64,000 nt of DNA from [Clostridium] hylemonae DSM 15053. GTDB taxonomy: Bacteria > Bacillota > Clostridia > Lachnospirales > Lachnospiraceae. This document shows, piece after piece, positions 52,525 through 61,389 of this stretch. Under the pieces are notes generated by a model that saw only the letters and a program-made list of their open reading frames with translations, did not search any database and was not told the DNA's origin. Numbering within the stretch: position 1 is the first letter of the stretch; each line of letters starts with the position of its first letter. The position numbers and the translations under genes are program-made. The stretch covers positions 2,356,001 through 2,420,000 of the forward strand of contig NZ_CP036524.1 in assembly GCF_008281175.1 (NCBI RefSeq), in the 5' to 3' direction.

Positions 52525-55239
52525 TTACAAATATTCATTCTCATATTCCCTGATCGGAATAGGCACGCTGAACAGATAGCCCTGAACATACTCGACCCCG
52601 CAGTCTCCAAGTGCCAGGAGCTGCTCTTCCTCTTCAATTCCCTCTGCCACCAGCTTTATCCCCGTCTTTTTACAGCTTTCCACAATGGTCCTCACGATTT
52701 CCTGCGTCTTACTGTTTTCGGCTATGTCTTTCACCATGCTGCGGTCCAGCTTCAGCACGTCGAATTCTGTTGTTGACAGCAGCGCAAGGTCGGCATGGTC
52801 GGTCCCGAAATCGTCAAGAGTTACGCCAAATCCTTCGCTCCGAAGTCCGGCGATCAGTCTGCGCATTTCTGTATCGGTGACATCGCCTGCCTTTTCTGTG
52901 ATCTCCAGCTCTATCAGTGTCGGCGGTATCGCGTATTTCCGGCATATTTCCTTCAGCCGTTCTGTAAAAGACGGCTGCCGAAGTGAATGATGTGAAAAAT
53001 TGACAGATATCGGGGAGGCTTTTTTCCCTTCCTTTGCCCACGCTTCCATCTGAGAGCAGACAAATTCAAACACATAAAAGTCGATCTGGCTCACCGATCT
53101 GGCTTCCTCGAGAAGAGGCAGGAAGTTTCCGGGCAGAACCATCGTTCCGTCATCGGAGCGGTAACGGATCAAAGCCTCTGCGCCTACCGGCGTGCGGTCG
53201 GCCGAGGATATCTTTGGCTGCAGATAGACTTCAAATCTCTTCCGGTCTATCTCCTGCTTAAGGATGCGCGGGTCGGCAAGCTGCAGTATCTCATCGCTGT
53301 GATGACGGTAACGGTTCCCTTTCCTGCTCTTTCTGTAGAACTCTTTCTTATCTTCGTACATCATGGCATCCGCCTTTGCCACGATCTGATTGATATTCTG
53401 GAATTCACCCGCCCACTGGCTGCCGATGGCGGCGTTGCACCGGCTGTCGCCCTCAAAGATCCGTTTTAACTCCGCCGTCTTATCTTCAAATTTCTCTTTC
53501 GGAATGTCTGTACAGATTATGACAAACTCATCACCGCCGACACGGTAACAGTCTTCCTTCCTGAATATCACTTTCATCTTATCAGCCGCCCGCACAAGCA
53601 TGCGGTCACCCTCAGCATGTCCGCGCCTGTCGTTGACTTCTTTCAACCCATTCACGTCAAGATATATAATGCCGACAGAACTTTTACTTTCCTGCAGAGC
53701 CTCCAGATCTTTCATGAACCGGTTGCGGTTATAAAACGAAGTGAGTGTATCGTGATAACTCAGCCGGGACAGCTGCTGCTCATTTTCTGCCCTTCTGTAA
53801 GTGAGAAGGATAAAATAACAGAGCGTCTGAAGCGGGGCCCCAATATTCAGCAGCCTCTCTCCCGGTGGATTATCCACTCCCAGATATCCTATGACCACTC
53901 CGTCCTTCTCCATCGGCGCAGCCACAAGGCTGCTGATCCCCTGAGCGGCCAGTGTCTCATATTCCTTTGGTGAACTTTCCCGGTACTCTTCCAGATTCTC
54001 GATCACCACACATTCCTGCTTTTCAAAGGCCGGGCGCCAGCGTTCGATCAAAGAGACCGGAAGTTCCTGAAGATTGTCTATTTCCGGCTCCACTCCCTGT
54101 GCACACCATTCAAATTCATTATACATCTTCCCGTCTTTTATACTGAATATATAGGACCGCTCCGCCTGCAGAAAGCTGCCGAGCTGCTTTAGGACCTGGT
54201 TCATCGCCTTGACGATATCACGCCCCTGATAAAGCACACGTATACATTCCATCACCATATTTTCCACATCCAGGGCATATTTAAGCTTCTGTCTCTCGTT
54301 CTCCATCTGCGTCATGTCAAACGCGATCTCCAGACGGGCCTTTTTCCCATCCCATTCTATCAATCTGTCTTTCAGTATGTAATGGCGGTTTGTAAGCTGA
54401 TTGGTCGTCTCCCAGCTGTAATTTTCTCCCGGTTTGAGCAGTGCGTTCGTGCAGAAAGAACACGGAGCATCCTGCCCCTGCAGCGCCTTGTAGCACTTGA
54501 TTCCGCTGATGTCATCCAGTTGAAAGTTCTTTTTCCCTGCTTCATTGACAAACAGAAGGTCATAATTTTCCACATCCGCCACATAGATAAGCTCAGATAT
54601 CTCATTGATCGGAACTTGTAGTTCCTTTGCCATTTTGTCCAAATGCTCCCTTTTCAGACGGTTTTCATCTTCCGCTTCCTGGATCTCCTTCTGCCTTTTA
54701 TTCTGGACAGAGCCAAACCATATGAAGAAACCGGCCACAAAAATAAAGATCACGGCAAGCACCATAAACCCTCTCTCCGCTATCCGGGCATTCTTCTCCG
54801 AGTACGTCTCTGCCGCCGACACCGTCTGGTCCGCCAGCTCAAAGTATTCCTGGCTCAGGCTGTACAGCCGGCTCTTATCCGCGCCCTGCCGCACGCGGCC
54901 GATCTCCTCCTTCAGCACACTAAAGCTTTCCTGCATCTGTGTCATAAGCTCCTGAAATTTTGTGTCATTCAGACGGATGAGTCCGTGTTCCCCCTCTCCT
55001 GTAAGAAGTTCCTCTATGATCTTGTCGAGACGTTCCATAAGTTTATCGTCCGGGGAGCCCTGAAGCTCTTCTTTTACAAGCTTCTGCGTGCCTCCCCTGA
55101 CTACGCCCGCGTAATTAATGACCCGGGCGTTCCCCTGCAGTTTCTGAATCGATATAAAAGAAAATATTCCCAAAAGGGCCAGCGCTACCGACAGTATTAT
55201 AGTGATGATCTTTCTTTGCTGTTTGTTGTCTCCAGACAT
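52525..55239 (-). CDS. Membrane GGDEF-EAL cyclic-di-GMP protein with PAS and GAF domains
   Basis: A 904-residue protein. A first transmembrane segment (about 12-30) and a second (about 150-172) bracket an external sensor region of helical type (VVRGGTQKLVKEELQGSPDD). Next come a PAS domain (about 200-310), a GAF domain (about 325-470), GGDEF (about 490-620; RVGGDEFVIIC) and EAL (about 650-900). The EAL catalytic residues are all present: AEALIRYR, NFS, ELEITE, DDFGTD, LKLD, AEGIEE and VQGY. The I-site of the cyclase is shifted by one residue (RKED), so product inhibition is uncertain. It could degrade, and possibly make, c-di-GMP. The ATG at 55239 follows AAGGGG. It is downstream of the GH18 gene and upstream of the orphan kinase. 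Confidence 0.93.
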   Translation of the reverse strand: MSGDNKQQRKIITIILSVALALLGIFSFISIQKLQGNARVINYAGVVRGGTQKLVKEELQGSPDDKLMERLDKIIEELLTGEGEHGLIRLNDTKFQELMTQMQESFSVLKEEIGRVRQGADKSRLYSLSQEYFELADQTVSAAETYSEKNARIAERGFMVLAVIFIFVAGFFIWFGSVQNKRQKEIQEAEDENRLKREHLDKMAKELQVPINEISELIYVADVENYDLLFVNEAGKKNFQLDDISGIKCYKALQGQDAPCSFCTNALLKPGENYSWETTNQLTNRHYILKDRLIEWDGKKARLEIAFDMTQMENERQKLKYALDVENMVMECIRVLYQGRDIVKAMNQVLKQLGSFLQAERSYIFSIKDGKMYNEFEWCAQGVEPEIDNLQELPVSLIERWRPAFEKQECVVIENLEEYRESSPKEYETLAAQGISSLVAAPMEKDGVVIGYLGVDNPPGERLLNIGAPLQTLCYFILLTYRRAENEQQLSRLSYHDTLTSFYNRNRFMKDLEALQESKSSVGIIYLDVNGLKEVNDRRGHAEGDRMLVRAADKMKVIFRKEDCYRVGGDEFVIICTDIPKEKFEDKTAELKRIFEGDSRCNAAIGSQWAGEFQNINQIVAKADAMMYEDKKEFYRKSRKGNRYRHHSDEILQLADPRILKQEIDRKRFEVYLQPKISSADRTPVGAEALIRYRSDDGTMVLPGNFLPLLEEARSVSQIDFYVFEFVCSQMEAWAKEGKKASPISVNFSHHSLRQPSFTERLKEICRKYAIPPTLIELEITEKAGDVTDTEMRRLIAGLRSEGFGVTLDDFGTDHADLALLSTTEFDVLKLDRSMVKDIAENSKTQEIVRTIVESCKKTGIKLVAEGIEEEEQLLALGDCGVEYVQGYLFSVPIPIREYENEYL

Positions 55240-55369
55240 GATAAGCCCCTTTCCACCCATAAAATAAACCGTATTTAAAAGGTTTACGTAATAATTCAAT
55301 CATAACTCATTTTTTCAGTTCTGTACATCCGTATCGGCACTTTATTTTCTCCCATAATATGGAATACAG

Positions 55370-56503
55370 CTATTTCAGTATATAAAAATTATCCCTCAGA
55401 AGCAGCCAGTTGGCTCTGAACCACTGCATGATCTGCCAGTATCCGCATCCCCGGAGTTCATACTCCGTTATGAGGCCGAACTTTTCCTGAAGACTCCGCA
55501 CATCTTCAAACCAGACCTCATGCTCCGTGCCGTCTTCCACATAGTTATAATAGGGGCTTTGCGACGTCTCGTCGAACCGTATGACTGCGCCTTTCTCTAT
55601 GGCACGCTGCACCGCCTGGACATTCCCGATCGTTTCGGCCCGCGTAACGCCCCGCTCATACGGAAGGGGCCAGTCATATCCGTAGTTCGGGATTCCGAGA
55701 CTGATCTTCCAGTCAGGAATGGCTGTGACGGCATACTCTACCACAGCCCGCACCTGGGGCAGCGGCGCCACTGCCATTGGCGGCCCGTAAGTATATCCCC
55801 ACTCATAAGTCATGAGAAGCACATGATCCGCCGCCTCTCCGAGCGCACGGTAATCCTTGCCTTCATACAGAAGCCCCCTCTGTTCTTCCGACGTCTTCGG
55901 CGCCAGGGCAACAGAAAGCCAGCGCCCGTCCGCGCGCACAGCCTCCGCCGCCTTTTGGACAAATCCGGTAAAAGCGTCCCTGTCGTCGGCCAGTATATAT
56001 TCAAAATCAATATCAAGCCCCCTGTAGCCTTTTTCTCTCATCACCTGCAGCAGGTTCGAGATAAGAAGATCTGAGGCGCTCTCATCGTGTACGACAGCAC
56101 TGATAAGGCGGTTATTAAACCGGCCGTCCGGTCCGAGCGGCGTCAGTGTCAGGACAGCCTCGGTGCCGAACCGAGCCGCCTCGCGTATCATCCATCTTTC
56201 ATCGAGAAGCGGCGGTATGAGCGCCCCCTCTGCCGTAAATCCATAGGAAAATATAGAAAGTTCCGACAAAAACGGCAGTGTCTGCTGGAGCACCCATCTG
56301 CTCACAAAGGGATAGGCATAACCATTCACATATATATTTCTGCCCGGCCTGCGCGCCCCTGTCTGGATGAGCAGCGCCTGCCCGACCGCCAGTCTGTATG
56401 GATATACGAGCTGGTTGTCGTAAATAAGCTGCCACACCTCCACACCATACGCCGCCGCGATGCCGTCAATATTCTCTCCTTCTGTTACTACATGAATCTG
56501 CAT
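55370..56503 (-). CDS. LysM-GH18 protein, spore germination/cortex type (YaaH-like)
   Basis: A 377-residue protein. One LysM domain at the start (MQIHVVTEGENIDGIAAAYG) binds peptidoglycan; then a GH18 barrel has the motif GLDIDFEYI with the catalytic Glu in the DxxDxDxE position. The C-terminal barrel strand DHVLLMTYEWGY is also typical. There is no classic signal peptide, which agrees with SleL/YaaH proteins that reach the spore coat from inside the mother cell. It likely acts on cortex N-acetylglucosaminyl bonds in germination. GGGAG is four bases before the ATG at 56503. A strong terminator separates it from the GH32 gene upstream. Confidence 0.92.
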   Translation of the reverse strand: MQIHVVTEGENIDGIAAAYGVEVWQLIYDNQLVYPYRLAVGQALLIQTGARRPGRNIYVNGYAYPFVSRWVLQQTLPFLSELSIFSYGFTAEGALIPPLLDERWMIREAARFGTEAVLTLTPLGPDGRFNNRLISAVVHDESASDLLISNLLQVMREKGYRGLDIDFEYILADDRDAFTGFVQKAAEAVRADGRWLSVALAPKTSEEQRGLLYEGKDYRALGEAADHVLLMTYEWGYTYGPPMAVAPLPQVRAVVEYAVTAIPDWKISLGIPNYGYDWPLPYERGVTRAETIGNVQAVQRAIEKGAVIRFDETSQSPYYNYVEDGTEHEVWFEDVRSLQEKFGLITEYELRGCGYWQIMQWFRANWLLLRDNFYILK

Positions 56504-56564
56504 AGAACTCCCAACCTGAATGTCTGTTGTTCTTAGCATATGCCGGCGGTATGGAAGGCGCAAC

Positions 56565-56609
56565 AAAAAGACCGCGGACAGCGCAGATTTTATCCTGCAT
56601 TGTCCGCGG
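56565..56609 (-). terminator. Terminator of the GH32/ABC operon
   Basis: CCGCGGACA pairs with TGTCCGCGG (56572-56580 and 56601-56609), with an inner GCAG/CTGC, and TCTTTTTG follows on the minus strand. Confidence 0.9.
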
Positions 56610-56638
56610 CCCGCTATAAGCCTGCCGGCATCCCCGTT

Positions 56639-57946
56639 TTACATCTCTTTTATCATCGTTCCGTCCAGTCCATACACAATATTGCTTATGACATACTCGC
56701 CGTCGTTTACAAACACTTCGATGAGATTCGGTTCCACAAAGACATCCAGCTTACATCCCCCTTTCAGAGGAGGTGTGCAGCATGTGGTACGGTAACCCTC
56801 AAGCCCCCGGAATACCCGGCTTCTGTCCGTCCTGATACATCCGTCTTCTGCCCATATCCGGTAGCCGCCGATATCGAGCCCTCTTCCTTCCTCCAGTACG
56901 GCCCTCACATAAAACGGCTCTTTAAAGTCAGCCTCATCCCCCGGAGAGACCACGCTCGTAAAGTGCTGCTTCACCTGCGGATGCACCCGGAAATAAATGT
57001 GGCCGTCCGACACTTCCACCACTCTGGGGAGGCACATCATTCCAATCCATTCACCCCGTTCGTCCTCCCCGGAGACAACCGGTTCCGGCATTCTCATCCA
57101 TGCGATCATGACGCGCCGCCCCTCTGCGTCCACATTCGTCTGAGGCGCATAAAGGTCCAGCCCGTAATCTATGAACTGATATGTTTCAGGCAGCTTCAGG
57201 CGGCAGTCCTCCTCGCGGAAATCAGCCAGCGCGCATACGGCCTGATCCGTATAGGCAAGGCCGTCATTCATAATACCCATGGGACATCCTGCAAATACCC
57301 AGGCTCCGCCTGTCTCAAACAGGTCCGGGCACTCTATCACCGTTCCATATGCATCGTTTTGGTACTGTCCGGCATATTCCCATTTCTGCGCATCTTTGCT
57401 CTTATAGAAAAGTACACGTCCGGTCCTGTCATTGAGCGTGCTTCCGAGAATCATATAAAATTGTTCTTTACCCCGCCACACCTTCGGGTCTCGCGTGTTT
57501 CTCGCATCTGCTGTTCTGCTGTCGCGGCTCACGGGGATGATCTGTTTTTTCCCCGCAAAATTGTCAAACTGTTCTCCGTCGTCTGAGATGAGCATGGCCT
57601 GGCTCGTCACAAACCGCCCGTCTTTTGCCAGATGTATGTTCTCTTCCTCCTCCGCCTCATATCTGACTGCGGAGTAATACAGATACAGCTTTCCGTCCTT
57701 CTCAATGCCGCTTCCGGAAAAGACACCGTCACGGTCATAGTCCTTTGTCGGGAACACCGCTGTTTTCCGGTGTTCCCAGTGTATCAGGTCCTCGCTTACG
57801 GCATGCCCCCAGTGCATCGTTCCCCACACCGGAGCATATGGAAACTGCTGAAAGAAGACGTGGTATTTTCCTTTATAGTAGATAAATCCATTGGGGTCGT
57901 TGAGCCAGTTCCCCGGTGCTTTCAAATGTAATACGTCTCTTATCAT
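56639..57946 (-). CDS. GH32 beta-fructosidase (sucrose/fructan hydrolase)
   Basis: A 435-residue glycoside hydrolase family 32 enzyme. The five-bladed propeller has the nucleophile Asp17 in WLNDPNG, the transition-state stabiliser Asp153 in TRDPKVW and the acid/base Glu205 in ECPDLF. The C-terminal beta-sandwich is present but short. There is no signal peptide, so it hydrolyses an imported oligosaccharide. It is the last gene of an importer operon (binding protein, two permeases), 18 bases after the second permease. The substrate is likely a fructo-oligosaccharide or sucrose; the LacI regulator supports induction by sugar. Confidence 0.94.
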   Translation of the reverse strand: MIRDVLHLKAPGNWLNDPNGFIYYKGKYHVFFQQFPYAPVWGTMHWGHAVSEDLIHWEHRKTAVFPTKDYDRDGVFSGSGIEKDGKLYLYYSAVRYEAEEEENIHLAKDGRFVTSQAMLISDDGEQFDNFAGKKQIIPVSRDSRTADARNTRDPKVWRGKEQFYMILGSTLNDRTGRVLFYKSKDAQKWEYAGQYQNDAYGTVIECPDLFETGGAWVFAGCPMGIMNDGLAYTDQAVCALADFREEDCRLKLPETYQFIDYGLDLYAPQTNVDAEGRRVMIAWMRMPEPVVSGEDERGEWIGMMCLPRVVEVSDGHIYFRVHPQVKQHFTSVVSPGDEADFKEPFYVRAVLEEGRGLDIGGYRIWAEDGCIRTDRSRVFRGLEGYRTTCCTPPLKGGCKLDVFVEPNLIEVFVNDGEYVISNIVYGLDGTMIKEM

Positions 57947-57964
57947 AATATACCTGTCCCCTTT

Positions 57965-58825
57965 TTATTTTACCGCGCCTGCAACGACACCGCCGATGAT
58001 CTGCTTCTGCAGTAAAACATACAGAATCACGATCGGTATCACACAGAGCAGCAGCCCGGCCATTATCGTCCCGTAGTCTGCGGAATATGTCCCATAAAAG
58101 CTGTAGGTCGACAATGGCAGTGTCAGAAGCTTCTTGTCTGAAAGCACAAGCGAAGGCAGCAGGAAGTCATTCCAGAAGGCCAGTGAATTCAATATGATCA
58201 TAGTGGATATGATCGGCTTCAGCAGCGGAAATACGATCTTAAAAAATGTCTGTGACCGTGTACAGCCGTCTATGTAGGCCGCTTCTTCCAAAGCGATCGG
58301 AATGCTGCCTTTTATAAAGCCGTGGAACATGAACACGGACATGGCCATGGAAAACCCTGTATGCATGAATATCAAAGTCAGCCTGTGATTCAGCATGTTC
58401 AAAGCGCCGCCATAGATGCTGACGAGCGGGATCATGATGGCCTGGAACGGTATGATCATGGATGCCACCATGAGGGCGAACGTGATCTTTGACACTGCGT
58501 TGTTATGACGCACGATATAATACGCCAGCATAGCCGCAAACAGTGTTACAAGAAGTGTTGCCGATACGGTAACGATCAAGGAGTTCTTGAATGCATTGAG
58601 GAAATCCATCTGTGTAAATGCCTTCTCAAAGTTGTCAAATGACAGGCCTTTTATCGTAAAGAGCCACGAAAACGGACTCTTGATGATATCTCTCTTTTCT
58701 TTCAAAGAATTGATCACAACCATGAGAAACGGAAACATATATGCGATAAATACGATCACGAGGATCGCCATTGCCAGTATGTTGGCCGTTCTCTTTTTCG
58801 TTCCGCCTATTGAACTTTTATTCAT
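57965..58825 (-). CDS. Carbohydrate ABC transporter permease (MalG type)
   Basis: A 286-residue CUT1-family permease with six transmembrane segments. The EAA loop is EEAAYIDGCTRSQTFFKIVF. It starts with the stop of the other permease (TAATG) and pairs with it to form the membrane channel. Typical ends: TANILAMAILVIVFIAYMFP and LLQKQIIGGVVAGAVK. Its ATPase is not encoded in the operon, so a shared MsmX/MsmK-type ATPase must be used. Confidence 0.95.
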   Translation of the reverse strand: MNKSSIGGTKKRTANILAMAILVIVFIAYMFPFLMVVINSLKEKRDIIKSPFSWLFTIKGLSFDNFEKAFTQMDFLNAFKNSLIVTVSATLLVTLFAAMLAYYIVRHNNAVSKITFALMVASMIIPFQAIMIPLVSIYGGALNMLNHRLTLIFMHTGFSMAMSVFMFHGFIKGSIPIALEEAAYIDGCTRSQTFFKIVFPLLKPIISTMIILNSLAFWNDFLLPSLVLSDKKLLTLPLSTYSFYGTYSADYGTIMAGLLLCVIPIVILYVLLQKQIIGGVVAGAVK

Positions 58826-59697
58826 TATGCCTCAACCTCCTTCTTCTTTGTCAGATATACCTGCAGACCGCTGATGCAGGCAACGATCACAAAGAGGATC
58901 AACGCTTCCGCCTGCCCTACGCCAAACTGTCTGGACGTGAACGCCTTCTCATATACGTGCATGGCCGCCATCTCTGTCGTTCCGTACGGCGCGCCGGCAG
59001 TCAGTGAAAGATTGACATCATATACCATAAACGCCCGGGACAATGTCAGAAACAGGCAGATGGTTATAGACGACATCATAAGCGGCATCACAATACTCTT
59101 CATCTTCTTCCAACCGGTTGCGCCGTCGATACTGGCCGCCTCCATCACATCCTCGCTCAGTCCCATAAAACCGGCCACATATATGAGTATCATATAACCT
59201 GAGAGCTGCCACACGGACACTACCACAAGAGCAATAAACGCCTTCGTAGGATCTGACAGCCACGATACCCCGAACAGTTCCCAGTTCGTGGACTCCCCTA
59301 TATTGACAAACACTCTGGAAAATACAAACTGCCAGATGTACCCAAGCACGATACCTCCGATCAGGTTTGGCGTAAAAAATCCCGCCCGGAAGAAGTTCTG
59401 CCCTTTGATCCCTCTCGTCAGCAGGTACGCCAGAAGAAATGCGATCACATTGACGAGCACTACAACGAGTATGACATATTTAAATGTCAGCAGCAGTGAC
59501 GTCCAGAACTGCTCATCCTTTACAACTCCCTGAAAATTCTTAAACCCTACAAAGTTCTTAATTTCAGCCACACCGTTCCAGTCCGTCAGCGTCAGATATA
59601 TACCGTAGACAAACGGTATTATGACTACTGCAAAAAAGCAGAACATACCTGGCAGTGCAAACATACAGAAATCTTTTCCTTTTCCTTTCGCTCTCAT
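58825..59697 (-). CDS. Carbohydrate ABC transporter permease (MalF type)
   Basis: A 290-residue CUT1-family permease with six transmembrane segments. The EAA loop is VMEAASIDGATGWKKMKSIV. The N-terminus KDFCMFALPGMFCFFAVVII and the periplasm-facing LTDWNGV are typical. It lies 17 bases after the binding-protein gene and shares one base with the MalG-type gene. Confidence 0.95.
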   Translation of the reverse strand: MRAKGKGKDFCMFALPGMFCFFAVVIIPFVYGIYLTLTDWNGVAEIKNFVGFKNFQGVVKDEQFWTSLLLTFKYVILVVVLVNVIAFLLAYLLTRGIKGQNFFRAGFFTPNLIGGIVLGYIWQFVFSRVFVNIGESTNWELFGVSWLSDPTKAFIALVVVSVWQLSGYMILIYVAGFMGLSEDVMEAASIDGATGWKKMKSIVMPLMMSSITICLFLTLSRAFMVYDVNLSLTAGAPYGTTEMAAMHVYEKAFTSRQFGVGQAEALILFVIVACISGLQVYLTKKKEVEA

Positions 59698-59713
59698 AAT
59701 CCACCCTTCTTTC

Positions 59714-61090
59714 CTATTCCTGGTCTTCCCAGTATTTCTGAACAGCTTCCGTCAGTTCATCCCTGCCGCTTCTGTCTGCCAGATACTTCTGCATGGCCGC
59801 CCCGAGCACTGCCCAGTGGTCATTGGGCACAATGGCCGACGCATTGAACGTCTCCTGTGAATGGACTTTCTCATATATGTCCCGGCTCAGAGGATCCGAC
59901 GGTTCATACGGATTATTCCGGAACGGAGGAATCACATTACATGTCTTTACAAGCATCTGCTGCCCGATCTCACTATACACGATCCAGTTGAGGAACTCTC
60001 TGGCCGCCGCCTGCTGTTTCTGCGTGGCCAGCTGTCCATCCAGCATCACCTGCTTTGACGGGGATGCCTGTATCTTTCCGTTTACAAAATCATCACTGTC
60101 ATTGTTCATAAAGTAGGGAAGGAAACCATAATCGTCCTCATTGCCGGCGCCTGCGTCCGCAAGGTTCGGCCATGCCCAGTTGCCGTTGAACCAGAAGGCC
60201 GTCTTGCCGTCCACCAGATCGATCGCCATCTCGTCATAATCCGCCCCCAGCGGGTCTCCCTTTGCCACATTGTACTTTTTCAGCACGTCGAACATATCGA
60301 GGAACTGGCCCATACGGTCATAGCTTTCCAGATCGAGCTTTCCATCTTTGATGTCCTCTATCGCTTTTTCTGCGCCTTCCGAAGTCCCGTCATATGTTTC
60401 ATATATGTACTGCAGCTGATGCGCCCCGAGCGACCAGTCTTCCTTGGCCATGGAGACAGGTCTTTCAACCCCTGCATCCACCAGCCTGTCAAGCAGCTTT
60501 GTAAACTCTTTCAGAGATCTGACCGAATCCGGATCAAATGTCTCTCCCAGGGCGTCGTCGATCACTTTCTTATTATAAATGATGCCTCTGCCCTCAATAC
60601 AGAGCGGAAAACTGTATACCTTTCCATTTACCTCTGTCAGATAATCTGCCGCCTCTTCGGTCCACTTTTCTCCGGACAGATCGGCCGCTTTCTCTTCTGC
60701 CAATGCAATGACGTCTGTCGTATCCAGAATGGACAGCGTCGGCGGAGTTCCTGAGTTGTACAGGCTTACGACCTTCGTGTAGGGAGAATCCCCCTCTGTG
60801 ACAGGCATGACTTCTACATGGACTCCTGACTTTTCCTCGAATGCATCCGCCATCTTCTCCAGCGCAACCTGTATCTCCCCTTTAGAATTTAAAAGGGTGA
60901 TATTTGTTCCGTTCAGCGATGCATCGTACTGGAAAGAATCCACAGATGTGTCGATCGGCTCTTCCTTTTCCGTCTCGTTCGGGTCGTCCGGGTCACTGGC
61001 AAAACCAAACCTGCAGCCCGTCAGCGTAAGCGCCGCCAGTGCGGCTGCCACGCTGAGCGACACTGCTTTTTTAACTAATCTCCTTCTCAT
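59714..61090 (-). CDS. Extracellular sugar-binding lipoprotein of an ABC importer
   Basis: A 458-residue solute-binding protein of the MalE type. The lipoprotein signal peptide ends at LTLTGC with the lipidated Cys26, and the mature protein starts with an acidic linker (DDPNETEKEEPIDTS). The two-lobed binding fold follows (VEVMPVTEGDSPYTKVVSLY; TAFWFNGNWAWPNL). It captures a sugar outside the membrane for the two permeases. First gene of the operon, directly after the promoter and the LacI-type operator. Confidence 0.94.
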   Translation of the reverse strand: MRRRLVKKAVSLSVAAALAALTLTGCRFGFASDPDDPNETEKEEPIDTSVDSFQYDASLNGTNITLLNSKGEIQVALEKMADAFEEKSGVHVEVMPVTEGDSPYTKVVSLYNSGTPPTLSILDTTDVIALAEEKAADLSGEKWTEEAADYLTEVNGKVYSFPLCIEGRGIIYNKKVIDDALGETFDPDSVRSLKEFTKLLDRLVDAGVERPVSMAKEDWSLGAHQLQYIYETYDGTSEGAEKAIEDIKDGKLDLESYDRMGQFLDMFDVLKKYNVAKGDPLGADYDEMAIDLVDGKTAFWFNGNWAWPNLADAGAGNEDDYGFLPYFMNNDSDDFVNGKIQASPSKQVMLDGQLATQKQQAAAREFLNWIVYSEIGQQMLVKTCNVIPPFRNNPYEPSDPLSRDIYEKVHSQETFNASAIVPNDHWAVLGAAMQKYLADRSGRDELTEAVQKYWEDQE

Positions 61091-61170
61091 AAAACTATTC
61101 CTCCAAAATTAATCCCGCAGATGACAAGAATATATTCTGTCCTGTGTTATCTGCCTGCCTCAGTTAAACA

Positions 61171-61200
61171 CTGTAACCGGTAAAGTAACCGGTTACTTTA
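61171..61200. promoter_or_regulatory. LacI-type operator O1, with an extra half-site
   Basis: TAAAGTAACCGGTTACTTTA (61181-61200) is a perfect 20-base palindrome with the central CCGG usual for LacI regulators. TGTAACCGGT just before it (61171-61180) is a further half-site. O1 covers about +1 to +20 of the importer promoter, a blocking position. Confidence 0.9.
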
Positions 61201-61207
61201 TGATTTA

Positions 61208-61236
61208 ATCATACCACCAGCTTTCCAAAACGTCAA
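61208..61236 (-). promoter_or_regulatory. Promoter of the sugar importer operon
   Basis: TTGACG (61236-61231), 17 bases, TATGAT (61213-61208) on the minus strand; transcription would begin at the edge of O1. Confidence 0.8.
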
Positions 61237-61294
61237 TTCAATCCTTTAATTTCGTTATATTTACTTAATTTTCCAGCTCTCCCTTGTGTATATA

Positions 61295-61323
61295 TTACAA
61301 AACCGGTTACTTAACTGATTACT
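61295..61323. promoter_or_regulatory. LacI-type operator O2 (imperfect)
   Basis: AAAACCGGTTACTTA (61298-61312) keeps the right half of O1 and the central CCGG. A second GATTACTT (61316-61323) repeats the half-site. It lies just upstream of the regulator promoter, which suggests autoregulation or looping with O1. Confidence 0.7.
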
Positions 61324-61325
61324 TG

Positions 61326-61354
61326 TTGCCTTACTGTTTAAACTCTGTTATACT
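61326..61354 (+). promoter_or_regulatory. Promoter of the LacI-type regulator gene
   Basis: TTGCCT (61326-61331), 17 bases, TATACT (61349-61354). An ATG at 61357 lies inside this core region, which argues against it as a start. Confidence 0.6.
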
Positions 61355-61389
61355 GTATGAAGAATAAATACTTAAAATCGAGGGATATT

